A stretch of 5,111 nt of DNA. It comes from an uncultured Collinsella sp. GTDB lineage: Bacteria; Actinomycetota; Coriobacteriia; Coriobacteriales; Coriobacteriaceae. The stretch lies in assembly GCA_902388545.1 (NCBI GenBank), contig CABMPS010000151.1, positions 1 through 5,111 of the forward strand, read 5' to 3'. Within the stretch, counting starts at the first letter, position 1. Each line of letters opens with the position of its first letter. The notes under the pieces are model-generated. The model was not told the DNA's origin, did no database searches, and was given only the letters and a program-made list of their open reading frames with translations. This document shows, piece after piece, positions 1 to 5,111 of the stretch. A program made the translations under genes and the position numbers.

Positions 1-447
1 CTTGTAGACGTGCTTGCTGGGGTGCAGCAGATCCTGCGACAGGTCGCCGTCGGTGGTAAAGAGCAAAAGGCCCGTGGTGTCGCGGTCCAGGCGGCCCACA
101 GGGAACAGGCCCGGAAAGCGGTCGCGCGGGACCAGGTCGGCCACGCAAGGGCGCTCCTGCGGATCGCTCATGGTGGTGAGGTAGCCGGTCGGCTTGTAGA
201 GCATCAGGTACACGGAGCCCTGGTTGAGCTTGACGGGCATGCCGTCGACCTCGATATGGTCGTGGTCGACGTCGACCTTGGTGCCCAGTTCGGTCGCGAT
301 CTGGCCGTTGACGGTCACGCGGCCGGCGGTCATCAGGTCCTCCGATCCGCGGCGGCTCGCCACGCCCGCGCGCGCCAAAAAGCGCTGCAGGCGCATGGTA
401 TGCGGGTAGACGGGCTGGGCGTCGGTTGCGGGTACTGCGTTGCCCAT
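1..447 (-). CDS. rluB: RluB-type 23S rRNA pseudouridine synthase, 3' part beyond the window (partial)
   Basis: The first 149 codons are present and remain open to the window edge. Residues 18-64 form an S4 RNA-binding domain (MRLQRFLARAGVASRRGSEDLM and the VTVNGQ turn). The RsuA/RluB/RluE/RluF-type catalytic domain follows, with LYKPTGYLTT (83-92) and GRLDRDTTGLLLFTTDGDL (118-136), where D121 is the expected catalytic aspartate that isomerises uridine. I call it RluB (23S rRNA helix 89 region) rather than RsuA from its position after scpB, an order conserved in many Gram-positives; the sequence seen alone cannot separate the subfamilies. The ATG at 447 is chosen because AGGGGAG (463-457) lies 9 nt upstream. 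It adds 17 residues before the conserved MRLQRFLA, and the ATG at 396 would start exactly there but has no comparable SD. Confidence 0.9.
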   Translation of the reverse strand, partial: MGNAVPATDAQPVYPHTMRLQRFLARAGVASRRGSEDLMTAGRVTVNGQIATELGTKVDVDHDHIEVDGMPVKLNQGSVYLMLYKPTGYLTTMSDPQERPCVADLVPRDRFPGLFPVGRLDRDTTGLLLFTTDGDLSQDLLHPSKHVYK

Positions 448-456
448 GGCACGCGT

Positions 457-463
457 CTCCCCT
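457..463 (-). promoter_or_regulatory. Shine-Dalgarno deciding the rluB start
   Basis: AGGGGAG on the minus strand lies in the 22-nt gap after the scpB stop, 9 nt before the ATG at 447. It supports that start over the internal ATG at 396. Confidence 0.75.
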
Positions 464-469
464 ACTTCG

Positions 470-1198
470 TTAGTCCTCGTCATGTAAATCCTCCGAGGTC
501 TCGTCGACGACCAGGGTTTCCAAGTCCTCGACTGCCTCAACATCTTCAACATCGGTATCGAGCAGTTCGCGCTCTTCGTCCAGGTCATCGGCCTGCTCCT
601 CGAGCGTGGACTGAATGCTACGACCGCTCAGGCGCTCGCGGATAAACCGGCGCGACTGCTCGTCGGGGGCAAACTGCTCCAGATCGGGCAGGTCGCGGGT
701 GGAGCGCAGACCGAACTTTTCCAAGAAGGCGTTGGTCGTGCCGTAGATGATGGCCTGACCGCGCTCGGGGTCGCGGCCGAGCTCGCGCACCAGGCCCTTG
801 TCCACGAGCGACGCAATGACGCCGTCGGAGTTGACGCCGCGGATGCCCTTGACCACCTCGCGCGTGACTGGCTGGTGGTAGGCGATAACGGCCAAGGTCT
901 CGAGCGCCGCCTGCGACAGCTTTTGCGTGTCCCAGCTCAGCACATAGGCCTCTACCACATCGTGGTAGGCGGGGTGCGTAAACAAGCGCCAACCACCGGC
1001 GACCTCGCGCAGCTGAAAACCGCGGTTAGCCTCCTCGTACTCAACTTTGAGCTCGGCGAGCAGCGATGCGCACTCGCCCGGGGCGATATCCAGTGCACTT
1101 GCCAGCGCGGGCGCACTCACGGGGTCGCTCGACACCAGCAGCAGCGCCTCCAAGGCGCCTTTGAGGCTGTTTGCCTCCAGCGTGGAAAGGGTTGACAT
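470..1198 (-). CDS. scpB: Segregation and condensation protein B, with long acidic C-terminal tail
   Basis: ScpB forms dimers that bind the central region of ScpA in the Smc condensin complex. The 242-residue protein has two winged-helix domains. The first (about 10-85) includes RGFQLREVAGGWRLFTHP (59-76). The second (about 94-170) includes LSQAALETLAVIAYHQPVTR (94-113), the highly conserved IRGVNSDGVIASLVDKGLVRELGR (119-142), and the YGTTNAFLEKFGLRSTRDLPDL block (152-173). These match the family closely. The protein is longer than the usual 180-200 residues because of a tail from about 200 to the end in which 23 of 43 residues are Asp or Glu. The ATG is preceded by AGGAG (1211-1207) with an 8-nt spacer, and that SD overlaps the scpA stop. 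The rluB-type gene follows after 22 nt. Confidence 0.97.
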   Translation of the reverse strand: MSTLSTLEANSLKGALEALLLVSSDPVSAPALASALDIAPGECASLLAELKVEYEEANRGFQLREVAGGWRLFTHPAYHDVVEAYVLSWDTQKLSQAALETLAVIAYHQPVTREVVKGIRGVNSDGVIASLVDKGLVRELGRDPERGQAIIYGTTNAFLEKFGLRSTRDLPDLEQFAPDEQSRRFIRERLSGRSIQSTLEEQADDLDEERELLDTDVEDVEAVEDLETLVVDETSEDLHDED

Positions 1199-1206
1199 GG
1201 TTGCCG

Positions 1207-1211
1207 CTCCT
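1207..1211 (-). promoter_or_regulatory. Shine-Dalgarno of scpB, overlapping the scpA stop codon
   Basis: The minus strand reads TAGGAGCGGCAACC then ATG. The scpA TAG shares its last two bases with AGGAG, and the spacer is 8 nt. This suggests translational coupling of the two condensin subunits. Confidence 0.8.
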
Positions 1212-2019
1212 ATTCGGTGAGCTCGGGGCCCTCGCCGGGCACGTATGCCTCGGCGCCCTCGACGCGATTGATTTGAATGGTTCCAAAGATTTCGTCCTGG
1301 CTCAGGGTAAGCGAGCCGCGCTTGGCGAGCTCGAGCATGGCCAGGAAGGTGACGACAAGCTGTTCGGTGGTGGCATCGCCGTCCAACAGCTCGCGGAAGG
1401 TGCAGGTTTGGTGAGCCATGGTAAAGCGATCGACCGAGGCCACCGTCAGGTCGAGCGGCACGCGATGCGGTGCCACGTGCTCGGCTTCCAGCAGGAAAGT
1501 CTGGCGCTTGCCGTCCAGGTCGGCGCAGATGACGGCGAGGCCGCGCAGGGTAATGCCGGCCAGGTAGTCGGGCATAAGGCCAAGGAATTCGGGGTCGGGG
1601 CCGGCCACGCGCGGATGCATGCGGCTCTCGGCCTGCATCCGCGCGCCAAGGGCTGCCGCCGCGCCTTTAAACTGCTTGTAGGCAATCAGGCGCTGGATCA
1701 GGACTTCGCGCAGGGCGTCGCCGTCGAGCGCACTGAGTTCCTCGAGGTCTTCGTCGTCCTCGTCACCGTCGCCTGTCTTGCGCGGGGCCTCCTGGGGTAC
1801 CAGCGAGGCTGCCTTAATGTCCAAAAGAGTTGCCGCGACCAGCAAAAAGTCGCTCGCCACGTCCAGGTCCAGCGCCTCGATACGCTCGGCCTCGGCCAGG
1901 TATTGCTCGGCCACCTCGCTGATCGAGATGGCGCCGATATCAACTTTTTGGCGGGTTACCAGCTGCAGCAGCAGGTCGAACGGTCCGCTGTAGACCTGCG
2001 TCGACACGCGATACGACAT
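1210..2019 (-). CDS. scpA: Segregation and condensation protein A (kleisin subunit of Smc-ScpAB)
   Basis: ScpA is the kleisin that bridges the two Smc heads and binds ScpB, acting on the nucleoid in chromosome compaction and segregation. The 269-residue protein begins with the diagnostic N-terminal domain: YSGPFDLLLQLVTRQKVDI (10-28), then ISISEVAEQYL (31-41) and the helix DVASDFLLVAATLLDIKAASLVP (53-75) that contacts the Smc neck. An acidic linker (83-94, rich in D/E) leads to a middle helical region. The C-terminal winged helix that binds the Smc cap ends the protein, with VVTFLAMLELAKRGSLTLSQDEIFGTIQI (222-250), a close match to the family. Length is in the usual range (about 250-270). The ATG has a strong SD, AAAGGAGGT (2033-2025), 5 nt upstream. 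The TAG stop lies in the SD of scpB, which is 11 nt downstream, so the two are probably translationally coupled, as fits subunits of one complex. Confidence 0.97.
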   Translation of the reverse strand: MSYRVSTQVYSGPFDLLLQLVTRQKVDIGAISISEVAEQYLAEAERIEALDLDVASDFLLVAATLLDIKAASLVPQEAPRKTGDGDEDDEDLEELSALDGDALREVLIQRLIAYKQFKGAAAALGARMQAESRMHPRVAGPDPEFLGLMPDYLAGITLRGLAVICADLDGKRQTFLLEAEHVAPHRVPLDLTVASVDRFTMAHQTCTFRELLDGDATTEQLVVTFLAMLELAKRGSLTLSQDEIFGTIQINRVEGAEAYVPGEGPELTE

Positions 2020-2024
2020 CTTCG

Positions 2025-2033
2025 ACCTCCTTT
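2025..2033 (-). promoter_or_regulatory. Strong Shine-Dalgarno of scpA
   Basis: AAAGGAGGT on the minus strand, 5 nt before the scpA ATG, is nearly a full complement of the 16S rRNA 3' end. It is the strongest ribosome binding site in the window, and it stands in the only intergenic gap of any size, so scpA initiation looks independent of the upstream protease gene. Confidence 0.85.
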
Positions 2034-2037
2034 GACG

Positions 2038-2052
2038 GCGCCTTCGCGGCGC
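2038..2052 (-). repeat. GC-rich mini-hairpin just upstream of the scpA Shine-Dalgarno
   Basis: The 5-bp arms GCGCC and GGCGC flank a 5-nt loop (GCGAA on the minus strand) and end 4 bases before the scpA SD. It is short enough to arise by chance in GC-rich DNA. If formed in the mRNA, it would leave the SD exposed rather than hide it. Confidence 0.35.
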
Positions 2053-2069
2053 GGTTTGGGTGCATGTTA

Positions 2070-2088
2070 CGACCGTTTTGCACGGTCG
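2070..2088 (-). repeat. Short perfect inverted repeat (hairpin) between the protease gene and scpA
   Basis: The 7-bp arms CGACCGT and ACGGTCG flank a 5-nt loop (GCAAA on the minus strand), beginning 15 bases after the protease stop codon. No run of T follows on either strand, so it is not a convincing intrinsic terminator. It may be an mRNA processing or attenuating hairpin, or an operator-like palindrome. Confidence 0.55.
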
Positions 2089-2103
2089 ACCTGTAAGTTT
2101 ACC

Positions 2104-2787
2104 TTAGATGCCGGCGATTGCGAAGTTGAGCAGCTGCTCAGCAAGCGGATACACGGTAACGTCGAAATAGCGGCCGATCACGTCGATGCCGGTCCACATG
2201 GGCAGCAGGTACAGAACTAGGATGAGGATGGGCATAGCGTATTGCTGCAGACGGTAATAGTTGTTGAGTGCTTTGCCTTTGAGGAAGGGCACGATGATCG
2301 ACGAGCCATCGAGCGGCGGGATCGGGATGAGGTTGAAGAACGCGAGTGACAGGTTGACCACGATAAACGTGGCGCCGAAGTTCATGATCTGTGACGCCAC
2401 GGCAAAGGACATGCTGGTGTAGAGGTTGCCATAGGCTTGGCGCATGAGGACCGCGGCAAGACATGCGAGTGCGATGTTCGACGCGGGGCCGGCCGCGCTC
2501 ACCAGGACCTCGTCACGCTTGGGGTGTTTGAGGTTGTTGAGGTACACGGGCACGGGCTTGGCGAAGGCGAACACCGGGCCGCCGGCGGCAAGCATGAGCA
2601 GCGGCAGGATGATGGTTCCAAATGGGTCGATGTGGTTGAGCGGGTTGAGTGAGACGCGGCCGCGCGAACGGGCCGTTTTATCGCCGAGTGCCCAGGCCGC
2701 GGCGGCGTGCGCGCTCTCGTGGATGACGATGCCCACGATGACGGCGACGGCGCTGGCGAGCAGGTTCATGAGATGGCTGCTGGACAT
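2104..2787 (-). CDS. Site-2 protease-like M50 family intramembrane zinc metalloprotease
   Basis: The protein has 227 residues, mostly hydrophobic, with about five to six predicted membrane segments (about 8-30, 56-75, 94-117, 127-155, 183-199). The first carries the zinc-binding HExxH motif as HESAH (H23, E24, H27). The conserved block SLNPLNHIDPFGT (46-58) follows, then AAGPASNI (98-105). The second M50 hallmark is NLIPIPPLDG (152-161), where D160 is the expected third zinc ligand. All catalytic residues are present, so it is probably active. There is no PDZ domain and the length is short, which fits the minimal bacterial/archaeal S2P-like subgroup rather than RseP or SpoIVFB, which have extra domains. 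The substrate is unknown. The ATG start is supported by AGGGGAG (2798-2792), 4 nt upstream. The gene follows the small membrane protein gene by 9 nt and precedes scpA by 84 nt. M50-type proteins next to scpAB recur in Gram-positive genomes; whether they share a function is unclear. Confidence 0.93.
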   Translation of the reverse strand: MSSSHLMNLLASAVAVIVGIVIHESAHAAAAWALGDKTARSRGRVSLNPLNHIDPFGTIILPLLMLAAGGPVFAFAKPVPVYLNNLKHPKRDEVLVSAAGPASNIALACLAAVLMRQAYGNLYTSMSFAVASQIMNFGATFIVVNLSLAFFNLIPIPPLDGSSIIVPFLKGKALNNYYRLQQYAMPILILVLYLLPMWTGIDVIGRYFDVTVYPLAEQLLNFAIAGI

Positions 2788-2791
2788 GGCG

Positions 2792-2798
2792 CTCCCCT
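2792..2798 (-). promoter_or_regulatory. Shine-Dalgarno of the M50 protease gene, overlapping the upstream stop codon
   Basis: The minus strand reads TAGGGGAGCGCC then ATG. The TAG is the stop of the 98-residue protein and shares bases with the SD AGGGGAG. The 4-nt spacer from the end of the purine run is short but workable. The arrangement suggests stop-and-restart coupling. Confidence 0.75.
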
Positions 2799-3093
2799 AG
2801 CGGATGCGGCGCGAGGCACGCGTGAGCAGATAGTCGATCGCAAACAGGATCACGGCGACGATGGCGTAATCCAGGCGGAACACGCCGCCAAAAGGCGACG
2901 TGATGACGCCGTAGCCGGCGATGGCGCTCGGCAGGGCGCGCGAAAGCTCAACGACAAAGCCCACGATCTGCAGCTTAGCGGTGAGGCCGCTAAAGCACAG
3001 CAGCACGGTCATCGCGCTCATAAAGATGCCGCAGATGCGACAGGCGATGGCGATGATGCTCATTGCCACGGCAGCGGCCTTACGAGAGTTCAC
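2797..3093 (-). CDS. Small membrane protein of unknown function, GTG start overlapping the ABC-F gene
   Basis: I do not recognise a family. I chose the GTG at 3093 over the ATG at 3213 of the same open frame. GAGGAG (3106-3101) lies 7 nt before the GTG, while the longer form would run about 130 bases into the ABC-F gene and begin with a Ser/Arg/Pro-rich, shadow-like sequence. The result is 98 residues. It has a basic N-terminus (NSRK), a hydrophobic segment at about 6-34 interrupted by CRIC (C18, C21), a mixed hydrophobic middle (about 41-72) with ELSR and Gly/Pro-containing stretches, a clear membrane helix at about 75-91, and a basic tail (TRASRRIR). Positive charge at both ends suggests both termini are cytoplasmic, hence two membrane helices, or more if the middle also inserts. 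The start overlaps the ABC-F end by 14 nt in another frame, and the TAG stop lies within the protease SD, so the three genes are probably translated together. A later start at M11 (3063) is possible but has no good SD. Confidence 0.78.
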   Translation of the reverse strand: MNSRKAAAVAMSIIAIACRICGIFMSAMTVLLCFSGLTAKLQIVGFVVELSRALPSAIAGYGVITSPFGGVFRLDYAIVAVILFAIDYLLTRASRRIR

Positions 3094-5095
3094 GCGCGGT
3101 CTCCTCTTCGATCTGGGTGGAAAGCTCCAGCCATTCGTCCTCGAGCTTGGGTAGCTCTTGCTTAAGGCCGTTATATTCCCCCAGCGCGGCGTTGAACTTG
3201 TCCTGATCGGCATAAAGCTCTTCGCTTGCCATCAATTCCATAAGCTCGTCATAGCGGGCGCGCTTTTTGTCGAGCTCCGCCTCGATCTTTTTGAGCTGGT
3301 TGCGCACGCCCTTGAGCTTTTTGTTGAGCGCGGCGCGGGCCTGGGCCTCGGCGCGCTTTTGCTCCTTGGTCTTTTTGCCCTCGGCAGGCTTGGGGGCCGC
3401 GGCGGGGGTGTCGGGCTGGGCGGCGCTGGCTTTGGTGGACTTGGCCGTGGCCGGCGCACTCTCCCCTGCCGTCTCGGCGGCGGCACGGGCTGCGAGGTCC
3501 TCGCGCTTGTAGAGGTAGTAGTCGTAGTCGCCGTCATAGACCGTGACCTTGCCATCGCGGATGTCGATCACGCGGTTGGCCACGGCGCGCACCAGGTGTT
3601 CGTCGTGGCTGATCAGCACGATGGTGCCGGGGAAGTTTTGCAGGGCGTTCTCGAGCATGTCCACCGAGTCGATGTCTAGGTGGTTGGTGGGCTCGTCCAG
3701 GCACAGGAGCGCCTCGGGGGCCACGAGCATCTTGGCCAGGGCCAGACGCGCCTTTTCGCCGCCGGAGAGGACGCGAACCTGCTTCTCGATGGAATCGTTG
3801 TCGCTAAACAGGAAGGCGCCCAGCAGGCTGCGCTGCTGCGGCACGGTCCACTTGGGCGTGACGGTGTCGATCTCTTGCAGGACGGTGTTGGACTCGGTCA
3901 TGCCCTCGAGTGCGTGCTGGGCGTAGTAGGCCACGCCCACGTTGGTGCCCAGGTCGCGGGTGCCGGTGGTGGGCGGCTCCAGTCCGGCGATGATCTTCAT
4001 GAGCGTGGACTTGCCGGCGCCGTTGGGGCCAACGAGTGCCACGTGCTCGCCGCGGTAGAGCTTGAGGTCGATGTCGCTGTAGATGTGTTTTTCGCCGTAG
4101 GACTTGGAGACGCCCTCGAGCCCCACGACCATGTCGCCGGAGCGCGGCGGGTCGGGGAACTTAAAGTCGATGTGCTTGTGGCCCTCGGGCAGGATGACGA
4201 GCTCTTTTTTGATCTGCTCGATCTTGCGGATGCGCTCCTGGACCTTGTAGCGGAACTTGTCGACGAAGACCTGCATATGGGCAATGTCGCGCTCCTGGGC
4301 GGCGCGCTTTGCGCGCATCTGCTCCAGGTTGTCCTCGCGCTGCTTGAGGTAGCTGCTGTAGTTGCCGGTGTAGGTGGTCACGCGGCGGTTCTCGAGCGCG
4401 GCGACGTGGTCGACGCAGGCGTCCATGAAGGCGCGGTCGTGGCTGACGATGAGAACGGCGCCGTCGTAGTTGGCGATAAAGCCGCGAAGCCACTGGACGC
4501 TTTCGAGGTCCAAGTGGTTGGTGGGCTCGTCCAGCAACAGCAGGTCGGGATGGCGCAGGAAAAGCTTGGCGAGCGCGATACGCATCTGCCAGCCGCCGGA
4601 GAACTCGGAGCACGGGCGCTCAAAGTCGGTGACCTTAAAGCCCAGGCCGGACAGGATCTTGCGGGCGTTGCTCTCGAGCTCGTAGCCGCCCAGGTGCTCA
4701 AAGCGGTCCTGGACCTGGCCGTACTCGTTGAGGAGTGCGTCGACGTCCTTGCCCTGCTCGGAGAGCTCGGTGATTTGGGCCTGCAGCTCGTTAGCGCGCT
4801 CGCCCATGCGGCGGATTTCCTTGGCGGCGGCCATGACCTCGGCGAGGATGGTGGTGTCCTTTTGTTCCAGATTAGTTTCCTGCTCTAGGTAGCCCACCTG
4901 GCAGTCCTTTGCGTACTGGACCTGGCCGGAGTCGGGACTGTCGATGCCCATGATGATTTTGAGCATGGTGGTTTTGCCAGCGCCGTTGGGGCCCACGAGC
5001 GCGAAGCGCTCGCCGGGGTTGATCTGGAAGGACGCGCCGCTAAAGAGGACGCGTGCGCCGAAGCTTTTTTCGATCTTGTCGACCAGGAGGATCAT
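3080..5095 (-). CDS. ABC-F family ATPase, long form with C-terminal coiled coil (Uup/YdiF-like)
   Basis: The protein is 671 residues long, with two ABC ATPase domains in one chain and no membrane segments, as expected of the soluble ABC-F class that binds the ribosomal E site. NBD1 has Walker [10 protein letters not shown] (35-43), signature FSGGW (165-169), Walker B/catalytic [12 protein letters not shown] with E190, and H-loop H219. NBD2 has Walker [10 protein letters not shown] (356-364), signature LSGGEKARL (443-451), LDEPTNHLD with E468, and H-loop H497. The inter-domain linker (about 245-320) is a charged helical stretch ([19 protein letters not shown]), as in the ABC-F P-site tip. After NBD2 come an Ala/Pro/Lys-rich tether (about 533-575) and a charged coiled coil (about 576-669) resembling the Uup/YdiF C-terminal domain. 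All catalytic residues are intact. The ATG is preceded by AAAGGCGG four bases upstream. The family covers translation factors and antibiotic-resistance proteins; I infer a housekeeping member but cannot exclude resistance. Confidence 0.95.
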   Translation of the reverse strand: MILLVDKIEKSFGARVLFSGASFQINPGERFALVGPNGAGKTTMLKIIMGIDSPDSGQVQYAKDCQVGYLEQETNLEQKDTTILAEVMAAAKEIRRMGERANELQAQITELSEQGKDVDALLNEYGQVQDRFEHLGGYELESNARKILSGLGFKVTDFERPCSEFSGGWQMRIALAKLFLRHPDLLLLDEPTNHLDLESVQWLRGFIANYDGAVLIVSHDRAFMDACVDHVAALENRRVTTYTGNYSSYLKQREDNLEQMRAKRAAQERDIAHMQVFVDKFRYKVQERIRKIEQIKKELVILPEGHKHIDFKFPDPPRSGDMVVGLEGVSKSYGEKHIYSDIDLKLYRGEHVALVGPNGAGKSTLMKIIAGLEPPTTGTRDLGTNVGVAYYAQHALEGMTESNTVLQEIDTVTPKWTVPQQRSLLGAFLFSDNDSIEKQVRVLSGGEKARLALAKMLVAPEALLCLDEPTNHLDIDSVDMLENALQNFPGTIVLISHDEHLVRAVANRVIDIRDGKVTVYDGDYDYYLYKREDLAARAAAETAGESAPATAKSTKASAAQPDTPAAAPKPAEGKKTKEQKRAEAQARAALNKKLKGVRNQLKKIEAELDKKRARYDELMELMASEELYADQDKFNAALGEYNGLKQELPKLEDEWLELSTQIEEETARELS
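3101..3106 (-). promoter_or_regulatory. Shine-Dalgarno site setting the GTG start of the 98-residue protein
   Basis: On the minus strand GAGGAG stands 7 nt before the GTG at 3093 and lies inside the last codons of the ABC-F gene. It is the main evidence for the GTG start over the upstream ATG in the same frame, and it lets ribosomes finishing the ABC-F gene reinitiate. Confidence 0.75.
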
Positions 5096-5099
5096 GGTG

Positions 5100-5107
5100 C
5101 CGCCTTT
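5100..5107 (-). promoter_or_regulatory. Shine-Dalgarno of the ABC-F gene
   Basis: AAAGGCGG on the minus strand, one base off AAAGGAGG, lies 4 nt before the ATG at 5095 (7 nt if only AAAGG pairs). No promoter can be judged because the window ends at 5111. Confidence 0.6.
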
Positions 5108-5111
5108 GACC

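Noticed and set aside
10..645. Plus-strand open frame of 211 codons opposite rluB and the end of scpB
   Set aside because: The composition (Arg/Ala/His-rich) is typical of a shadow, and the minus strand carries clear S4 and pseudouridine synthase motifs across the same bases.
2070..2088. Intrinsic terminator at the inverted repeat after the protease gene
   Set aside because: The stem is only 7 bp and no U-run follows on either strand, so it is listed only as an inverted repeat.
2020..2103. Promoter for scpA in the 84-nt gap
   Set aside because: The minus strand has TAACAT as a possible -10, but no -35-like sequence at a usual spacing, so I do not call a promoter.
1171..2220. Plus-strand open frame of 349 codons antisense to scpA
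   Set aside because: It shadows scpA and crosses the intergenic gap and parts of two other genes. It shows no family motif, and high GC makes such long antisense frames common.
3094..3213. N-terminal extension of the small membrane protein to the ATG at 3213
   Set aside because: The 40 extra residues overlap the ABC-F coiled-coil codons, are Ser/Arg/Pro-rich, and are not needed because a GTG with a good SD exists at 3093.
3680..4888. Long plus-strand open frame (402 codons) antisense to the ABC-F gene
   Set aside because: It lies wholly opposite a gene with all ABC-F motifs. Its product is a low-complexity Ala/Val/Leu/Gly/Asp-rich chain with no motif, as expected for the antisense of GC-rich coding DNA.

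Overview
The window is a single run of six genes, all on the minus strand, with almost no non-coding DNA. In transcription order, from high to low coordinates, they are: a two-domain ABC-F ATPase (5095-3080), a 98-residue membrane protein that I do not recognise (3093-2797), a compact M50/site-2-type intramembrane metalloprotease (2787-2104), scpA (2019-1210), scpB (1198-470), and the 5' part of an RluB-type pseudouridine synthase that runs off the left edge (447-1).

The DNA is GC-rich, with Shine-Dalgarno (SD) sites before every gene. The order scpA-scpB-rluB is widely conserved in Gram-positive bacteria. High GC together with this cluster and a YdiF/Uup-like ABC-F suggests a high-GC Gram-positive, perhaps Actinomycetota of the Coriobacteriia (Collinsella-like). 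That placement is inference from style and gene order; no marker gene settles it.

Region by region: genes 1-3 (5095-2104) are tightly coupled. The ABC-F and small membrane protein genes overlap by 14 nt, and the stop codon of the small gene lies inside the SD of the protease gene. An 84-nt gap (2020-2103) follows. It holds two small inverted repeats and a near-perfect SD for scpA. Genes 4-6 (2019-1) are again tightly packed: the scpA stop codon lies inside the scpB SD, and scpB to rluB is a 22-nt gap. The layout fits one long operon, or two sub-operons with the break at the 84-nt gap.

Functionally, ScpA and ScpB are the kleisin and its partner in the Smc condensin complex (chromosome segregation). 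RluB modifies 23S rRNA, and ABC-F proteins act on the ribosome. The protease and the 98-residue protein are membrane proteins without a clear assigned role. This is mostly core housekeeping DNA. I see no mobile element, CRISPR array, RNA gene or phage signal, and no stretch over 300 bases without a gene. The least explained item is the 98-residue membrane protein.
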